DNA of 51,641 nt from Pyrinomonadaceae bacterium (GCA_019694345.1 JAIBCA010000085.1:1-51641); one strand, 5' to 3'; positions 17,185 to 25,343 are shown, numbered from the stretch's first letter. Notes: generated from the sequence alone by a model not told the origin. Program-made: numbers and translations.

Positions 17185-17241
17185 TTAGCCAAGATATGTA
17201 TCGATAAACACTACATATCCGACAAAAAAGACAAAAATCAT
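17185..17241 (-). CDS. possible 18-residue hydrophobic micro-ORF
   Basis: ATG at 17241 to TAA at 17185 encodes an 18-residue peptide beginning MIFVFFVGYVV and ending DTYLG. AGGATG lies about 8 nt upstream of the ATG. It is almost entirely a membrane-like segment. It lies between the WYL regulator and the next small frame, and overlaps the inverted repeat at 17194-17218. Such peptides can be leader or toxin-like peptides, but a frame this short also arises by chance. Confidence 0.2.
   Translation of the reverse strand: MIFVFFVGYVVFIDTYLG
17194..17218. promoter_or_regulatory. inverted repeat, candidate operator
   Basis: ATATGTA (17194-17200) and TACATAT (17212-17218) form a perfect 7-bp inverted repeat with an 11-nt spacer, i.e. 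18-bp centre-to-centre. It lies between the WYL-domain regulator gene and the possible small gene starting at 17160. A dimeric DNA-binding protein could bind it; linkage to the WYL protein is inference. Confidence 0.4.
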
Positions 17242-17253
17242 GACAAGATCATC

Positions 17254-18246
17254 CTAAAGGGATAGATCGCTAAGTGATGACTGCAGATTTGCGCGAATCG
17301 TTTCGCGTAATTCGGTGGGGGAAACTACCTCGATCTCAGGGAGCCACGATTGAATGAAGCGTTCGAGCCCGCGCCCACCGGCGACGGTCATTTCGATCGT
17401 CAGCGAACCGCCGTTTTTAGATAGCTTCCGGTCTACGACCCTTTGAGAAGGATGGAAAATTCGTTCAGCAAAGACGCAGGCAGTAATTCCGGTCAGCCTT
17501 AGGCGGACAGTGATCGGGTGGCCGTGAATTCCATTAAAACAATTTTCGCGGAGAAAGGTCTTGAGGTCATGATCTTTGGGGCGAGTAAATATTTCGGCGA
17601 GAACAGTAACGTTCTTAATATGGTCGATAGAAAAGGGAATAATCGACTTACGCAGGTCGTCAAAGCCGATCATCTTCAAAGTGGCCCCGTCCGGGTCAAA
17701 ATACACATTGTATGGCTCGACGCGACGATGTTTGACCTTGCCATCGGACAGGCTTTCATATTCCAAAATAACCGCCTTACATTCAACTGCTGCCTTTACA
17801 AGGACTTCGATCGTGCCAAAATGCCCACCGAAATCTTTGGCCGGAGTGATCGCTGAGCCATAGACCTCGGCGAAGGCATCCAATCGCTTCCTTAATAAGG
17901 GCGGAACTCTCTCTCGAACCTTTTCCAGGAGGCTGTTTGCACTGTCTGTAAATGGTGACCCAAGTTCGCGGCTGCTGTTTGAAGTGATCGCCCCTTGTGA
18001 AATGATCAGCGTTGCAAGTTCAAGTGACGTGAATTCAAGCGGAGCCGGATTTTCGATCCTATAGATCATGTTACGCCCATCTTTGGTTTCCGAAAGATTT
18101 GTGTATTCCGACAGCCTATCCACCGCACGCTTAGCGGTTTGACGATCCACGCCAAAATAGCGAGCGATCTCGGTCTGGGTTCGAGGGCTCGTCGCAATAT
18201 AATCTTGAACTTCCTGGATCCGGCTTAGGAGGTTTGTTCGTGTCAT
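17254..18246 (-). CDS. WYL-domain transcriptional regulator (HTH + WYL + WCX)
   Basis: A 330-residue regulator when started at the ATG at 18246 (MTRTNLLSRIQEVQDYI). The start at 18282 would add 12 residues; neither has a strong ribosome-binding site. The N-terminal winged HTH includes QTEIARYFGVDRQTAKRAVDRL. The WYL domain spans about residues 145-220 (AVILEYESLSDGKVKHRRVEPYNVYF...LKMIGFD). The C-terminal WCX-type domain follows (PITVRLRLTG...GLERFIQSWLPEIEVVSP). WYL domains are thought to sense nucleic acids or nucleotides, and often control stress, DNA-damage or defence genes. No defence gene is adjacent here. Three GATCATG copies upstream (18309-18333) could be an autoregulatory site. Confidence 0.85.
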   Translation of the reverse strand: MTRTNLLSRIQEVQDYIATSPRTQTEIARYFGVDRQTAKRAVDRLSEYTNLSETKDGRNMIYRIENPAPLEFTSLELATLIISQGAITSNSSRELGSPFTDSANSLLEKVRERVPPLLRKRLDAFAEVYGSAITPAKDFGGHFGTIEVLVKAAVECKAVILEYESLSDGKVKHRRVEPYNVYFDPDGATLKMIGFDDLRKSIIPFSIDHIKNVTVLAEIFTRPKDHDLKTFLRENCFNGIHGHPITVRLRLTGITACVFAERIFHPSQRVVDRKLSKNGGSLTIEMTVAGGRGLERFIQSWLPEIEVVSPTELRETIRANLQSSLSDLSL

Positions 18247-18308
18247 AGAGTGCTGTTCGAGTATCCGACCTTTTCGAATCATACTTCAATACGGTCTTAT
18301 TTTCGAAA

Positions 18309-18333
18309 AGATCATGTTGAGGATCATGATCAT
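18309..18333. promoter_or_regulatory. GATCATG repeats upstream of the WYL gene
   Basis: GATCATG occurs at 18309-18315, 18321-18327 and 18327-18333, with a related GTGATC just beyond. They lie 60-90 nt upstream of the regulator start. Short palindromic-core repeats at this position are compatible with an operator; binding is not shown. Confidence 0.3.
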
Positions 18334-18431
18334 GACCGTGATCTCGGCGGCGCCCGCGATCGTTAGGATACTTCGCCGAATTGAAGAGAACGTCCGCGGC
18401 CAAAGGACTTGGCCAAAATGGGATAGGAAAA

Positions 18432-18535
18432 AAAAACGGGCGAGTTTGTTTATGTTGCACTTCGCATTGCTTCTCAGACGTAAGACTTTACGGCAAAAAC
18501 GCGCGAGTTTAAGACAAAAACGCGCGAGCTTGCGA
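18432..18535. repeat. 21-bp direct repeats (CAAAAACGCGCGAG core)
   Basis: Two adjacent 21-bp units at 18494-18514 and 18515-18535 share CAAAAACGCGCGAG, then diverge slightly. A third, more diverged unit (AAAAACGGGCGAGTTTG) lies at 18432-18448. They sit in the gene-free stretch between the WYL gene and pssA (18247-18640), which otherwise shows no supported gene. A plus-strand frame through the repeats has a low-complexity Arg/Lys/Ser product and is not accepted. Confidence 0.6.
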
Positions 18536-18640
18536 CCAAATTCGCCGAAATTTGCTACCTAAATGGTTCCAGGTCAACGGAAGGCCCGATGTCTCTCGGT
18601 CGGTCCATATTATTCATTAACGATTTCGCTCGATCGCGGC

Positions 18641-19543
18641 CTAGGCCGTTTGGCGTTTTGTAAAGAGTGCTCGGAAGATCCACCAGACGAGCCCGTGGCC
18701 GACATAGACGACCGAGATCGCGAGCAGGGCATAGCCCGAATAGAGCCATACCGCCATTCCCATCGCAACGAGCCCAAGGAGCATAATAAAGTTCGTCCTT
18801 CGTGAGCCGAGCGTTTTCATGCTTGAATAACGGATCTTGCTGACCATCAGAATGCTCAGAACCGCGACGAGACAGTAGATCAGGATCGTGTAATAGCGTG
18901 AGGTCTCGGGACCATAAAAATTGAGCGGTGCCGGCGAAAAATGGACGATCGCCGCCAGTAAACCGCCGGCCGGCGGTATTGGCAGCCCGACAAAGTTCTT
19001 TTTGTCAACTTTCGGCGTACCCTCGGCAAGTACCCGCGGGCGTGTCGCCTGGAGGTTGAACCTCGCCAGTCGAAACGCTCCGCACATCAGGTACATGAAC
19101 AGCAGCAAAATTCCGGTATTATATGCAGGGCTGCCCTCGTGAAATGTTGGTGCAACCGCCCAAGCAAAGACAAGTGCGGTCGGAGCAATACCAAACGTAA
19201 GCACGTCTGCCAATGAGTCGAATTGAACGCCGATCTCGGTCGCGGTCCGCGTAGCACGAGCGACACGGCCATCGAGGGTATCGAAGAGGATAGCGAGCCC
19301 AATGGCGATCGCTGAGTGGTCAAAGTAGGCCGCGGCCGTCGCCGGATCGGTCACTGCCGCGTGAAAGCCGCGGATCGACCACAAAACGGCCAAAAAGCCC
19401 ATTCCGACATTCGCAGCCGTAAAAAGCGTCGGGATCACGTAGAGCCCTTTCTTGATGCCTTTGTGCGGGGGGCGTGTGTCTTTTTCGTCTTCCATTGAAT
19501 GGTATGTTGACCGCAGACGCGTCCGGATCGGCGTTCGGGCCAT
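18641..19543 (-). CDS. pssA: CDP-diacylglycerol-serine O-phosphatidyltransferase
   Basis: Makes phosphatidylserine from CDP-diacylglycerol and serine at the inner membrane. The CDP-alcohol phosphotransferase motif is complete: Asp88, Asp91-Gly92, Ala95-Arg96, Gly105, Asp109 and Asp113 (DTLDGRVAR...GVQFDSLAD). About seven or eight transmembrane helices follow the short basic N-terminus, as in the PssA type II (Bacillus-like) family. The start at 19543 is 20 nt after the psd stop; a second ATG at 19495 (MEDEKDTR) is equally possible, as neither has a strong ribosome-binding site. Adjacency to psd shows a complete phosphatidylethanolamine route. Confidence 0.93.
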   Translation of the reverse strand: MARTPIRTRLRSTYHSMEDEKDTRPPHKGIKKGLYVIPTLFTAANVGMGFLAVLWSIRGFHAAVTDPATAAAYFDHSAIAIGLAILFDTLDGRVARATRTATEIGVQFDSLADVLTFGIAPTALVFAWAVAPTFHEGSPAYNTGILLLFMYLMCGAFRLARFNLQATRPRVLAEGTPKVDKKNFVGLPIPPAGGLLAAIVHFSPAPLNFYGPETSRYYTILIYCLVAVLSILMVSKIRYSSMKTLGSRRTNFIMLLGLVAMGMAVWLYSGYALLAISVVYVGHGLVWWIFRALFTKRQTA

Positions 19544-19562
19544 CCGTCAACTCAGTGCCGTT

Positions 19563-20168
19563 CTAATTTTGGCTCAGCCGAGCGATGATAGTTTCGCCGC
19601 CCCTCACCCGATCGCCGATCTTGACCTCGATGGTCACGTCGCCGGGCATCAGCAGATCGGTTCGCGAACTGAACTTGATCAGGCCGAATTTCTGTCCGCG
19701 TTCAAGATTATCACCTGTTGAGGGCCAGCAGACAATTCGGCGAGCGAGAATTCCGGCAATCTGCGAACATTTTACGCTCACGCCGCCATCACGTATATCG
19801 AGCGTGTTTCGTTCGTTTACAAAACTCGCGTTGTTGCTCGTCGCCGGCAACTTTTTGCCTTTGACGTAGTCGATATTCTCGATCCTTCCAGCGATCGGGG
19901 ACCGGTTTATGTGGACGTCAAGCGGCGATAGGAATACGCTGACCAGTTTGCCGGCGGGCGTTTCGTCGATCCTTGTAACACGGCCGTCGGCGGCCGAAAC
20001 TATTATTCCGGGCTCGGTCGGCGTGACGCGGACGGGATCGCGAAAAAAATATGCCATGAACAGGCAAATAAGCACGAATATCACCGCCGGTATCCACCAT
20101 TGCAGGATACCGAACAATATTATGAACGCTCCGGGGACCAGAACGAATGGAATGCCTTCACGCACCAT
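19563..20168 (-). CDS. psd: phosphatidylserine decarboxylase, short (PSD-A) type
   Basis: Decarboxylates phosphatidylserine to phosphatidylethanolamine. A 201-residue protein of the short proenzyme type. It has two N-terminal membrane helices (PFVLVPGAFIILFGIL, IPAVIFVLICLFMAYFF), then FRDP, SPLDVHINRSPIAG (His86), GDNLERGQKFGLIKF and the cleavage region FSSRTDLLMPGD. The longer frame up to 20312 is rejected because it would read through the terminator at 20216-20245. Oddity: the self-cleavage site, normally Gly-Ser (FGSR), here reads Ser167-Ser168. The new N-terminal pyruvoyl would still come from Ser168, but the preceding Gly is missing. It pairs with pssA downstream. Confidence 0.9.
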   Translation of the reverse strand: MVREGIPFVLVPGAFIILFGILQWWIPAVIFVLICLFMAYFFRDPVRVTPTEPGIIVSAADGRVTRIDETPAGKLVSVFLSPLDVHINRSPIAGRIENIDYVKGKKLPATSNNASFVNERNTLDIRDGGVSVKCSQIAGILARRIVCWPSTGDNLERGQKFGLIKFSSRTDLLMPGDVTIEVKIGDRVRGGETIIARLSQN

Positions 20169-20215
20169 AAGAACAATCGATAATACTACACAATTTGCGC
20201 CCATTGTCGAAACGC

Positions 20216-20245
20216 AAAAAAGCCCGGCGTCACACGACACCGGGC
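20216..20245 (-). terminator. intrinsic terminator after the small membrane protein
   Basis: GCCCGG (20222-20227) pairs with CCGGGC (20240-20245), with further GT/AC pairing inside. On the minus strand it is followed by six T. It lies 27 nt past the stop of the gene ending at 20272 and upstream of the psd start. Confidence 0.85.
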
Positions 20246-20271
20246 GAAGAGGAGGATCATATGAAGGGACT

Positions 20272-20481
20272 CTAGCCGCGAACGGGATTATCCTTTGCGT
20301 AGCTGTACGCACACCAACCCGCGATCAGGTGAACCACCCAACCGAGGAGACCGGCCGAGCCGATCCAGGAAAAGCCGGTTAAAACCAACCATATTATGCC
20401 GATAACGATCCTGCCGTTATATATCTGCCCGATTCCCGGGATCAGAAGACTTAGTATTCCTGCCAGTAAAGGTTCTCTCAT
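20272..20481 (-). CDS. small two-helix membrane protein (TM2-like)
   Basis: A 69-residue protein with helices REPLLAGILSLLIPGIGQIYNG and IVIGIIWLVLTGFSWIG, then a third short hydrophobic stretch (LLGWVVHLIAGWCAYSYAK). The IPGIGQIYNG turn is typical of small TM2/DUF5683-like proteins of unknown function. GGAGG lies 13 nt upstream of the ATG, longer than ideal. It has its own terminator and sits between the ZIP transporter and psd. Confidence 0.78.
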   Translation of the reverse strand: MREPLLAGILSLLIPGIGQIYNGRIVIGIIWLVLTGFSWIGSAGLLGWVVHLIAGWCAYSYAKDNPVRG

Positions 20482-20551
20482 CGTAAGCTTTGCGCCTCCA
20501 CAGATAAATAACGACAGGCTGGGGAAAAAGTTTCAGATTTCTGAGCCTGGG

Positions 20552-21364
20552 TCAGTGGGGAAGCATCTCGTGCAAAAAGAAGTGAAATGCGAAGAAAAGT
20601 GCGACACCCGCAAATACTGATATCGAAACGCCCGGACGGTTGCCGCCGTGGTGATTAACCTCTGGAATGAGGTCGCTGGCAGCGACATAAAGTGTGACCC
20701 CGCCAGAGACCGGCAGAGCATACGCCACCGCTGATGTGATATTGCTACCCACAAAATAAAACGTGAGAACTCCGGCCAGGGTAGTGATCCCCATCAGCCC
20801 GGTCGAAGTCAAAACCGAACGAAGCCCCTGACCGGTCGCGAGCACCATCGACCCAATCGAAAATCCCTCTGGGAACTTGTGCATCAGCACGGCAATAAAA
20901 ACAAGAAGCCCGAGATTTCGATCCAAATGAGCCGCCGCCGCGATCGACACACCGTCGAAAAAGGTGTGGACAAGCAATCCGCCAACCGCCGTGTAAGCCG
21001 ATCTGCTAGAGATCAGTTCGTCGGCGTGCACCTCCTCGCCTAGATGAAAATGCGGGGCGATAGTGTGCTCGACGAACTGCGTCAGAAGGTATCCGGCCAT
21101 TATCAGGAGCATCGGGACGTAAAGTTCATCGGTGGTCTCCGGGTTATTTTTTTGCCAAAGCAAGATCGATTTCGGGAGGATCTCAAAAATAGTGACCGAC
21201 AGCATGAATCCGGCGCCGAGTGCCAAAAGGTACTTCAGAAATCGCTTGTAAGTTGAATGAAGTTTTGACGGAAATAGGATTAGCCCGCCGACCATGTTTG
21301 CCGCCGCTGCCACAATCCCGAAGATCAGAAGTTGGATCAACACGCTGTTTGCCGCACGGCCCAC
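20552..21364 (-). CDS. ZIP-family divalent metal transporter
   Basis: A 270-residue transporter that would import zinc, iron or manganese. Eight hydrophobic segments are visible. The metal-site helices carry HTFFDGVSIAAAAH (TM4) and HKFPEGFSIGSMVL (TM5). A histidine/acid cluster in the loop (EHTIAPHFHLGEEVHADE) is typical of the variable metal-rich loop. The start is GTG at 21364, or a second GTG at 21343. It stands immediately downstream (minus strand) of the divergent promoter region of the division cluster. Metal selectivity cannot be told. Confidence 0.9.
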   Translation of the reverse strand: MGRAANSVLIQLLIFGIVAAAANMVGGLILFPSKLHSTYKRFLKYLLALGAGFMLSVTIFEILPKSILLWQKNNPETTDELYVPMLLIMAGYLLTQFVEHTIAPHFHLGEEVHADELISSRSAYTAVGGLLVHTFFDGVSIAAAAHLDRNLGLLVFIAVLMHKFPEGFSIGSMVLATGQGLRSVLTSTGLMGITTLAGVLTFYFVGSNITSAVAYALPVSGGVTLYVAASDLIPEVNHHGGNRPGVSISVFAGVALFFAFHFFLHEMLPH

Positions 21365-21487
21365 GGCCGCAACGAAGATTTATCGTATATCAACGGAAGC
21401 GTAAACAACAAAATCGAAATCAGCTTGCGCGCATATTTGTATAAATGCTTAAACACAATTGGCGAGAAAAAAGACTGAAGATAGTTC

Positions 21488-21517
21488 TTGACACAAATCA
21501 AGAAAGAGTCCTAATAT
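21488..21517 (+). promoter_or_regulatory. sigma70-type promoter of the division cluster
   Basis: TTGACA (21488-21493), an 18-nt spacer and TAATAT (21512-21517). A start near 21525 would give a ~250-nt leader before rsmH. Most of the space from 21365 to 21774 contains no gene: the frame that extends rsmH upstream to 21604 lacks family similarity. Confidence 0.7.
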
Positions 21518-21573
21518 ATGGATGCGTGATCGAATTGAAGGCTTAAAAGGAGACTTTACGGCCGAGATGAAAT

Positions 21574-21605
21574 AAAGAGTATGCTTAAGCAGTTAAGCAC
21601 TTTTT
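21574..21605 (+). promoter_or_regulatory. hairpin in the division-cluster leader, possible attenuator
   Basis: TGCTTAA (21582-21588) and TTAAGCA (21593-21599) pair around GCAG, followed by CTTTTT. Upstream AAAGAG can also pair with CTTTTT through one G-U, giving a longer stem that would hide the T-run. An 8-codon frame (21581-21607) overlaps the stem. This could be an attenuator or only a stability hairpin. Confidence 0.35.
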
Positions 21606-21774
21606 GACTCGATTTGATCGGGCAGTTGTTTATCAAACCCGCAGTACCAGATCGGCCGTGACGGGCGGCGGACGGACTCGGGGGCACACATTTTACACAA
21701 TAAAATTTAACGGGGCCGATGTCAGATCATTGTCGATCGGAACCATTCGCGGCGAGTCACTCAGCTCTTTGAAG

Positions 21775-22737
21775 ATGCACAAGGACGCAACCGAATTTTT
21801 GCATAGATCGGTCCTGTTGCAGGAAACACTCGATGTCATCGACGCTGTCTCAAGACATAACGTCGTTGATGCGACCCTCGGGCTGGGAGGGCACACCAAG
21901 GCGATACTTGAGTTTTCGCCGGGATGCTCGGTGCTCGGGATCGATCAGGACGATGCAGCGATCATGATCGCCTCGAAAAGGCTTGAGCGCTTCGGACCTC
22001 GTTTCACTGCCGCCAAGGGTAACTTTTCGGATGTTGCGAGACTCGTTGAGGCTGCCGGCATCGGACAGCCTGACGCGATCATAGCCGATCTTGGCGTTTC
22101 GTCACTACAGTTTGATGATGCTAGCCGCGGATTTAGCTTCAGGTTCGACGCACCGCTGGATATGCGGATGGACTCTTCGACTGGCGGCCCCACAGCAGCG
22201 GAATTGCTCATTGAAACCGACGAGGCCGACATCGCCAATATTATTTACGAATATGGTGAGGAGAGGTTTTCGCGAAGGATCGCGAGACGGATCAGGGAAC
22301 GCAACGAAAGCGGTGATCCGGTTACGACAACTCGGCAGCTGGCCGATCTCGTCGAGCGAGCTGTCCGACGAAGTCCGAAAGATAAGATCCATCCGGCAAC
22401 GAGAACCTTTCAGGCGTTGCGGATCGCCGTAAACAGGGAACTTGAGGTACTTGAAAGATTTATCGTCGATGCAGCCGAACTTCTCACGGCGAAAGGGATT
22501 TTGGCGATCATCACGTTTCACAGTTTGGAGGACCGGATCGTGAAACATGCTTTTCAGAAGTTGTCAGGAAAGTGCACTTGCCCGCCACGTATCCCACAAT
22601 GCGTTTGCGGTGCCAAAAAGGCGTTTGAGATCCTCACTCGCAAGCCTATTGTGCCCGGCGACGCCGAGTTGAAAGAGAATGCGCGCTCCCGAAGTGCGAA
22701 ATTGCGAGCCATCAAAAAGCTCGAACCTGTAGTTTAG
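21775..22737 (+). CDS. rsmH: 16S rRNA m4C1402 methyltransferase
   Basis: Methylates N4 of C1402 in the 16S rRNA P site, using S-adenosylmethionine. From the ATG at 21775 the product has 320 residues, the normal length. The N-terminus HRSVLLQETLDVI, SAM motif VDATLGLGGHTKAIL, IADLGVSSLQFDD, GFSFRFDAPLDMRMD and FHSLEDRIVKHAF are all family landmarks. The frame upstream to 21604 is not conserved. It is first in the dcw cluster; mraZ, its usual upstream neighbour, is absent. Confidence 0.95.
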   Translation: MHKDATEFLHRSVLLQETLDVIDAVSRHNVVDATLGLGGHTKAILEFSPGCSVLGIDQDDAAIMIASKRLERFGPRFTAAKGNFSDVARLVEAAGIGQPDAIIADLGVSSLQFDDASRGFSFRFDAPLDMRMDSSTGGPTAAELLIETDEADIANIIYEYGEERFSRRIARRIRERNESGDPVTTTRQLADLVERAVRRSPKDKIHPATRTFQALRIAVNRELEVLERFIVDAAELLTAKGILAIITFHSLEDRIVKHAFQKLSGKCTCPPRIPQCVCGAKKAFEILTRKPIVPGDAELKENARSRSAKLRAIKKLEPVV

Positions 22738-22754
22738 AACGACATCGAAAGATT

Positions 22755-23273
22755 ATGACCAAACGTGAACAAAAGAGGCGCTCCAACACCCGCAACCGCA
22801 ACATCTCGCCCGCCGGCAGACTCCAGCTTTACGTTTTGATGGGCATATTTGTAGCCATACTCGTGACGGGATTTTTCTTCGCCGCCCGCCAGCACTTTGC
22901 TTCGATCGACTACGGGATTCGAAACTCAAAGCTGCGCAAACAGCTCGACGATCTCGAGACCGAAAAGCGCCGCCTGCTCTTGGCACGCGAGGTCTCGGTC
23001 GCACCGTCGCAGATCAAGCAAGCGGCCAAAAAGCTGGGGATCGGCAGCCAGGATTTGAACGCATTGCAGGCCACATCGGTCAATAAGGCTTCGCCCGGCA
23101 CCACCGCCGAGACTGCTTCAGCCAAGGGGGCAATAAGCTCTGGGCCGCAGGTTCCTGTTGTGAATGCATCGTTTGCGGCGTCGGCGGTCAAGCCCGCCAA
23201 ACAAGACAAGGCTCGCAAAGAAGAGGTTCCGCGTCCTCGTGTCGTAACGACCGCTATGGTCGCCACCCGGTAA
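22755..23273 (+). CDS. ftsL: FtsL-like cell division protein
   Basis: A 172-residue bitopic protein at the ftsL position between rsmH and ftsI. A basic cytoplasmic N-terminus (TKREQKRRSNTRNRN) is followed by one transmembrane helix (residues 26-45, LYVLMGIFVAILVTGFFFAA). A leucine-rich coiled coil then follows (NSKLRKQLDDLETEKRRLL), and after that VAPSQIKQAAKKLGI, the usual layout of FtsL/DivIC proteins. The C-terminal 75 residues are an unusual Ala/Pro/Lys-rich tail, probably disordered. FtsL scaffolds the FtsQLB complex and activates FtsWI. Symbol assigned by position and topology. Confidence 0.8.
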   Translation: MTKREQKRRSNTRNRNISPAGRLQLYVLMGIFVAILVTGFFFAARQHFASIDYGIRNSKLRKQLDDLETEKRRLLLAREVSVAPSQIKQAAKKLGIGSQDLNALQATSVNKASPGTTAETASAKGAISSGPQVPVVNASFAASAVKPAKQDKARKEEVPRPRVVTTAMVATR

Positions 23274-23327
23274 TGAACGTTCATCCTGCGTCAGGCAGGA
23301 TATCTTTCTCTTAGGTCTCAAAGAATA

Positions 23328-25343
23328 ATGGCAAATAGATCCCCGCGAAAGAAGAAGGTGAATCCACGACAGGTCGCGTTTACCCGTTTCATGTTCATCG
23401 TGGCCGTTTTTGCAGTGTGGATGCTGGGAATAAGTGCGAGACTGGTTCATCTGCAGGTCACTCAGCACGATTGGCTCCGCGAGAAAGCTGTCGACCAGCG
23501 TCAGGATGTTAAAAAGAGCAAGCTTCTTCGCGGCACCATCTACGACCGCGACAATCGCCCTTTGGCGATGAGTATTCGTGTCAGATCGCTCTACGCTGAC
23601 CCGACCGAGATCAAGGACATAGACGCGACCGCAAAGGTGCTGGCGAGATCGCTGAAGCTCGATGCCGGACAGGTGTCGAAGGCCCTGAACGAGGGCAAGG
23701 CCGCTAAGAAGCGCTTCGTGCCCATCCTTAAGAAACTCGACGAAGAGGCGGTCCAGAAGATCAACAAAACGCTTGTTGCCGATAATATTCAAAAGGCCGA
23801 TATGCCTCGCTTTGAAGGACTGCATTATTCCGAGGACCAGACGAGGAGTTATCCATACGGACCGATGGCGGCTCAGGTGATCGGGTTCTCAAATCAAGAC
23901 GACACCGGAATGGCCGGGATCGAACAGTCTCAGGACGACATTCTCCACGGAGCGGTCATAAAGAAGCTGCAGGAGCGCGACCGTCTGGGACGAATATACG
24001 ACGAAACCGTGTTTGAACGGGAACGTCCCGGCGATATCAGTTTGACGATCGCAGCTTCCTACCAATTCAAGGCGGATCAGGCTCTTGAAAACGGCGTAAA
24101 GGCGGCAAACGCAAAGTCCGGTATGGCTGTCGTTCTGTCGGTCAAGACGGGCGAGATCCTGGCGATGTCCAATTATCCGAGTTTTGACCCCAATTCGATC
24201 AAGGACGCGGTTCCGACGAGCTTTACAAATCACGCGATACAGAGCGTCTATTCGCCTGGTTCCGTAATGAAACTCGTAACGTACAGTTCCGGACTGGAAA
24301 AGAACCTTTTCAAGCCCGACGACCAGATCGATGCCGGAAACGGTACGATCGAGGTCGCAAATCACAAGTTTACTGATTCGCATCACGTCGGAACGGTCAG
24401 TTATTCGCAGGCACTTGCTCATTCGAGCAACGTCTGTGCGATAAAAACGGGCCTCCGGGTCGGCAAGGATGATTTCTACACGATGCTGCAGAACATGGGT
24501 TTCGGAACACGGACAGGAGTCGAGCTCCCGGCCGAAACCGCGGGTATTTTGAGGTCGCCCGACAAATGGAATGGTGACTCCCTGGCGTCGATGTCGATCG
24601 GTTATGAAATTGGTGTAACTGCGTTGCAAATGGCATCGGCTTTTGCGACGATAGCCAATGACGGAGTCAAGATTCAACCGCGATTGATCAAAGAAATTCG
24701 TAAGCCGGATCAGACTCCGGTCGCAAGCAACAATTCTCCGGGCGTTCGGGTCGTGTCGGTCGAAACCGCTCGTAATCTGCGTACGATGCTGCGTCAGGTC
24801 GTTCTCACCGGGACCGGCCGGCGCGCTCGGCTGAATGGTTATACCTCAGCAGGTAAGACAGGAACGGCATGGAAGTTCGATCCGGTCGCGAAACGTGTTG
24901 ACCCGAGTAAGTATATTTCGTCATTCATTGGTATGGCTCCGGCTGATAATCCTGAGATCGTCATTGCCGTTGTCATCGACGAGCCAAAAAATGGAGCACG
25001 CGATGGAGGACAGGTTGCGGCGCCGGTTTTTAAGAATATTGCCGAGCAGCTTTTGCCGGAGATGAACGTCACGCCGGATGGTGCGGAGATCAAAGAAACT
25101 CAAGTTGCACAGGAAATCCCGGAAATTGCGCCGTCGAAGAATAGTGACACGGAAACGACCGCCAACAGACAGGGAGGCAAGACAACTGCCGTGACGCCCC
25201 CCAAAGCCGCCGAACCTAAAAAGCCGGTGGAGGTCAAGAAAGGCTCCGACAAGAAGCAGGGCAATGGCAAGAAGATTTTGGGCAATACGACCGCGGTAAT
25301 CGGACTAACGCGGAAAGATCAAGCAGAGTTGGTAGAAAGTTGA
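23328..25343 (+). CDS. ftsI: septal peptidoglycan transpeptidase (PBP3-type)
   Basis: Crosslinks septal peptidoglycan. A 671-residue class B penicillin-binding protein with an N-terminal transmembrane helix (MFIVAVFAVWMLGISARLVHLQV). The pedestal domain begins around RGTIYDRDNRPLAMSI. The transpeptidase motifs are Ser312-x-x-Lys315 (SVMK), SSN at 366-368 and KTG at 510-512. There are no PASTA domains. The C-terminal ~85 residues are a low-complexity Lys/Glu/Pro/Thr tail. Its last bases overlap the murF start, so translation is coupled. A small hairpin (ATCCTG/CAGGAT) lies in the 54-nt gap before it. Confidence 0.95.
   Translation: MANRSPRKKKVNPRQVAFTRFMFIVAVFAVWMLGISARLVHLQVTQHDWLREKAVDQRQDVKKSKLLRGTIYDRDNRPLAMSIRVRSLYADPTEIKDIDATAKVLARSLKLDAGQVSKALNEGKAAKKRFVPILKKLDEEAVQKINKTLVADNIQKADMPRFEGLHYSEDQTRSYPYGPMAAQVIGFSNQDDTGMAGIEQSQDDILHGAVIKKLQERDRLGRIYDETVFERERPGDISLTIAASYQFKADQALENGVKAANAKSGMAVVLSVKTGEILAMSNYPSFDPNSIKDAVPTSFTNHAIQSVYSPGSVMKLVTYSSGLEKNLFKPDDQIDAGNGTIEVANHKFTDSHHVGTVSYSQALAHSSNVCAIKTGLRVGKDDFYTMLQNMGFGTRTGVELPAETAGILRSPDKWNGDSLASMSIGYEIGVTALQMASAFATIANDGVKIQPRLIKEIRKPDQTPVASNNSPGVRVVSVETARNLRTMLRQVVLTGTGRRARLNGYTSAGKTGTAWKFDPVAKRVDPSKYISSFIGMAPADNPEIVIAVVIDEPKNGARDGGQVAAPVFKNIAEQLLPEMNVTPDGAEIKETQVAQEIPEIAPSKNSDTETTANRQGGKTTAVTPPKAAEPKKPVEVKKGSDKKQGNGKKILGNTTAVIGLTRKDQAELVES

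Noticed and set aside
18314..18562. Plus-strand frame of 82 residues ahead of pssA
   Set aside because: Its product is Lys/Arg-rich repeats caused by the 21-bp DNA repeat (RASLRQK), with no ribosome-binding site and no family.
20169..20312. N-terminal extension of the phosphatidylserine decarboxylase
   Set aside because: It would read across an intrinsic terminator (20216-20245) and lacks family features; the ATG at 20168 gives the usual length.
21604..21774. N-terminal extension of RsmH
   Set aside because: The 57 extra residues have no counterpart in the family; the normal start MHKDATEFLHRSVLL is at 21775.
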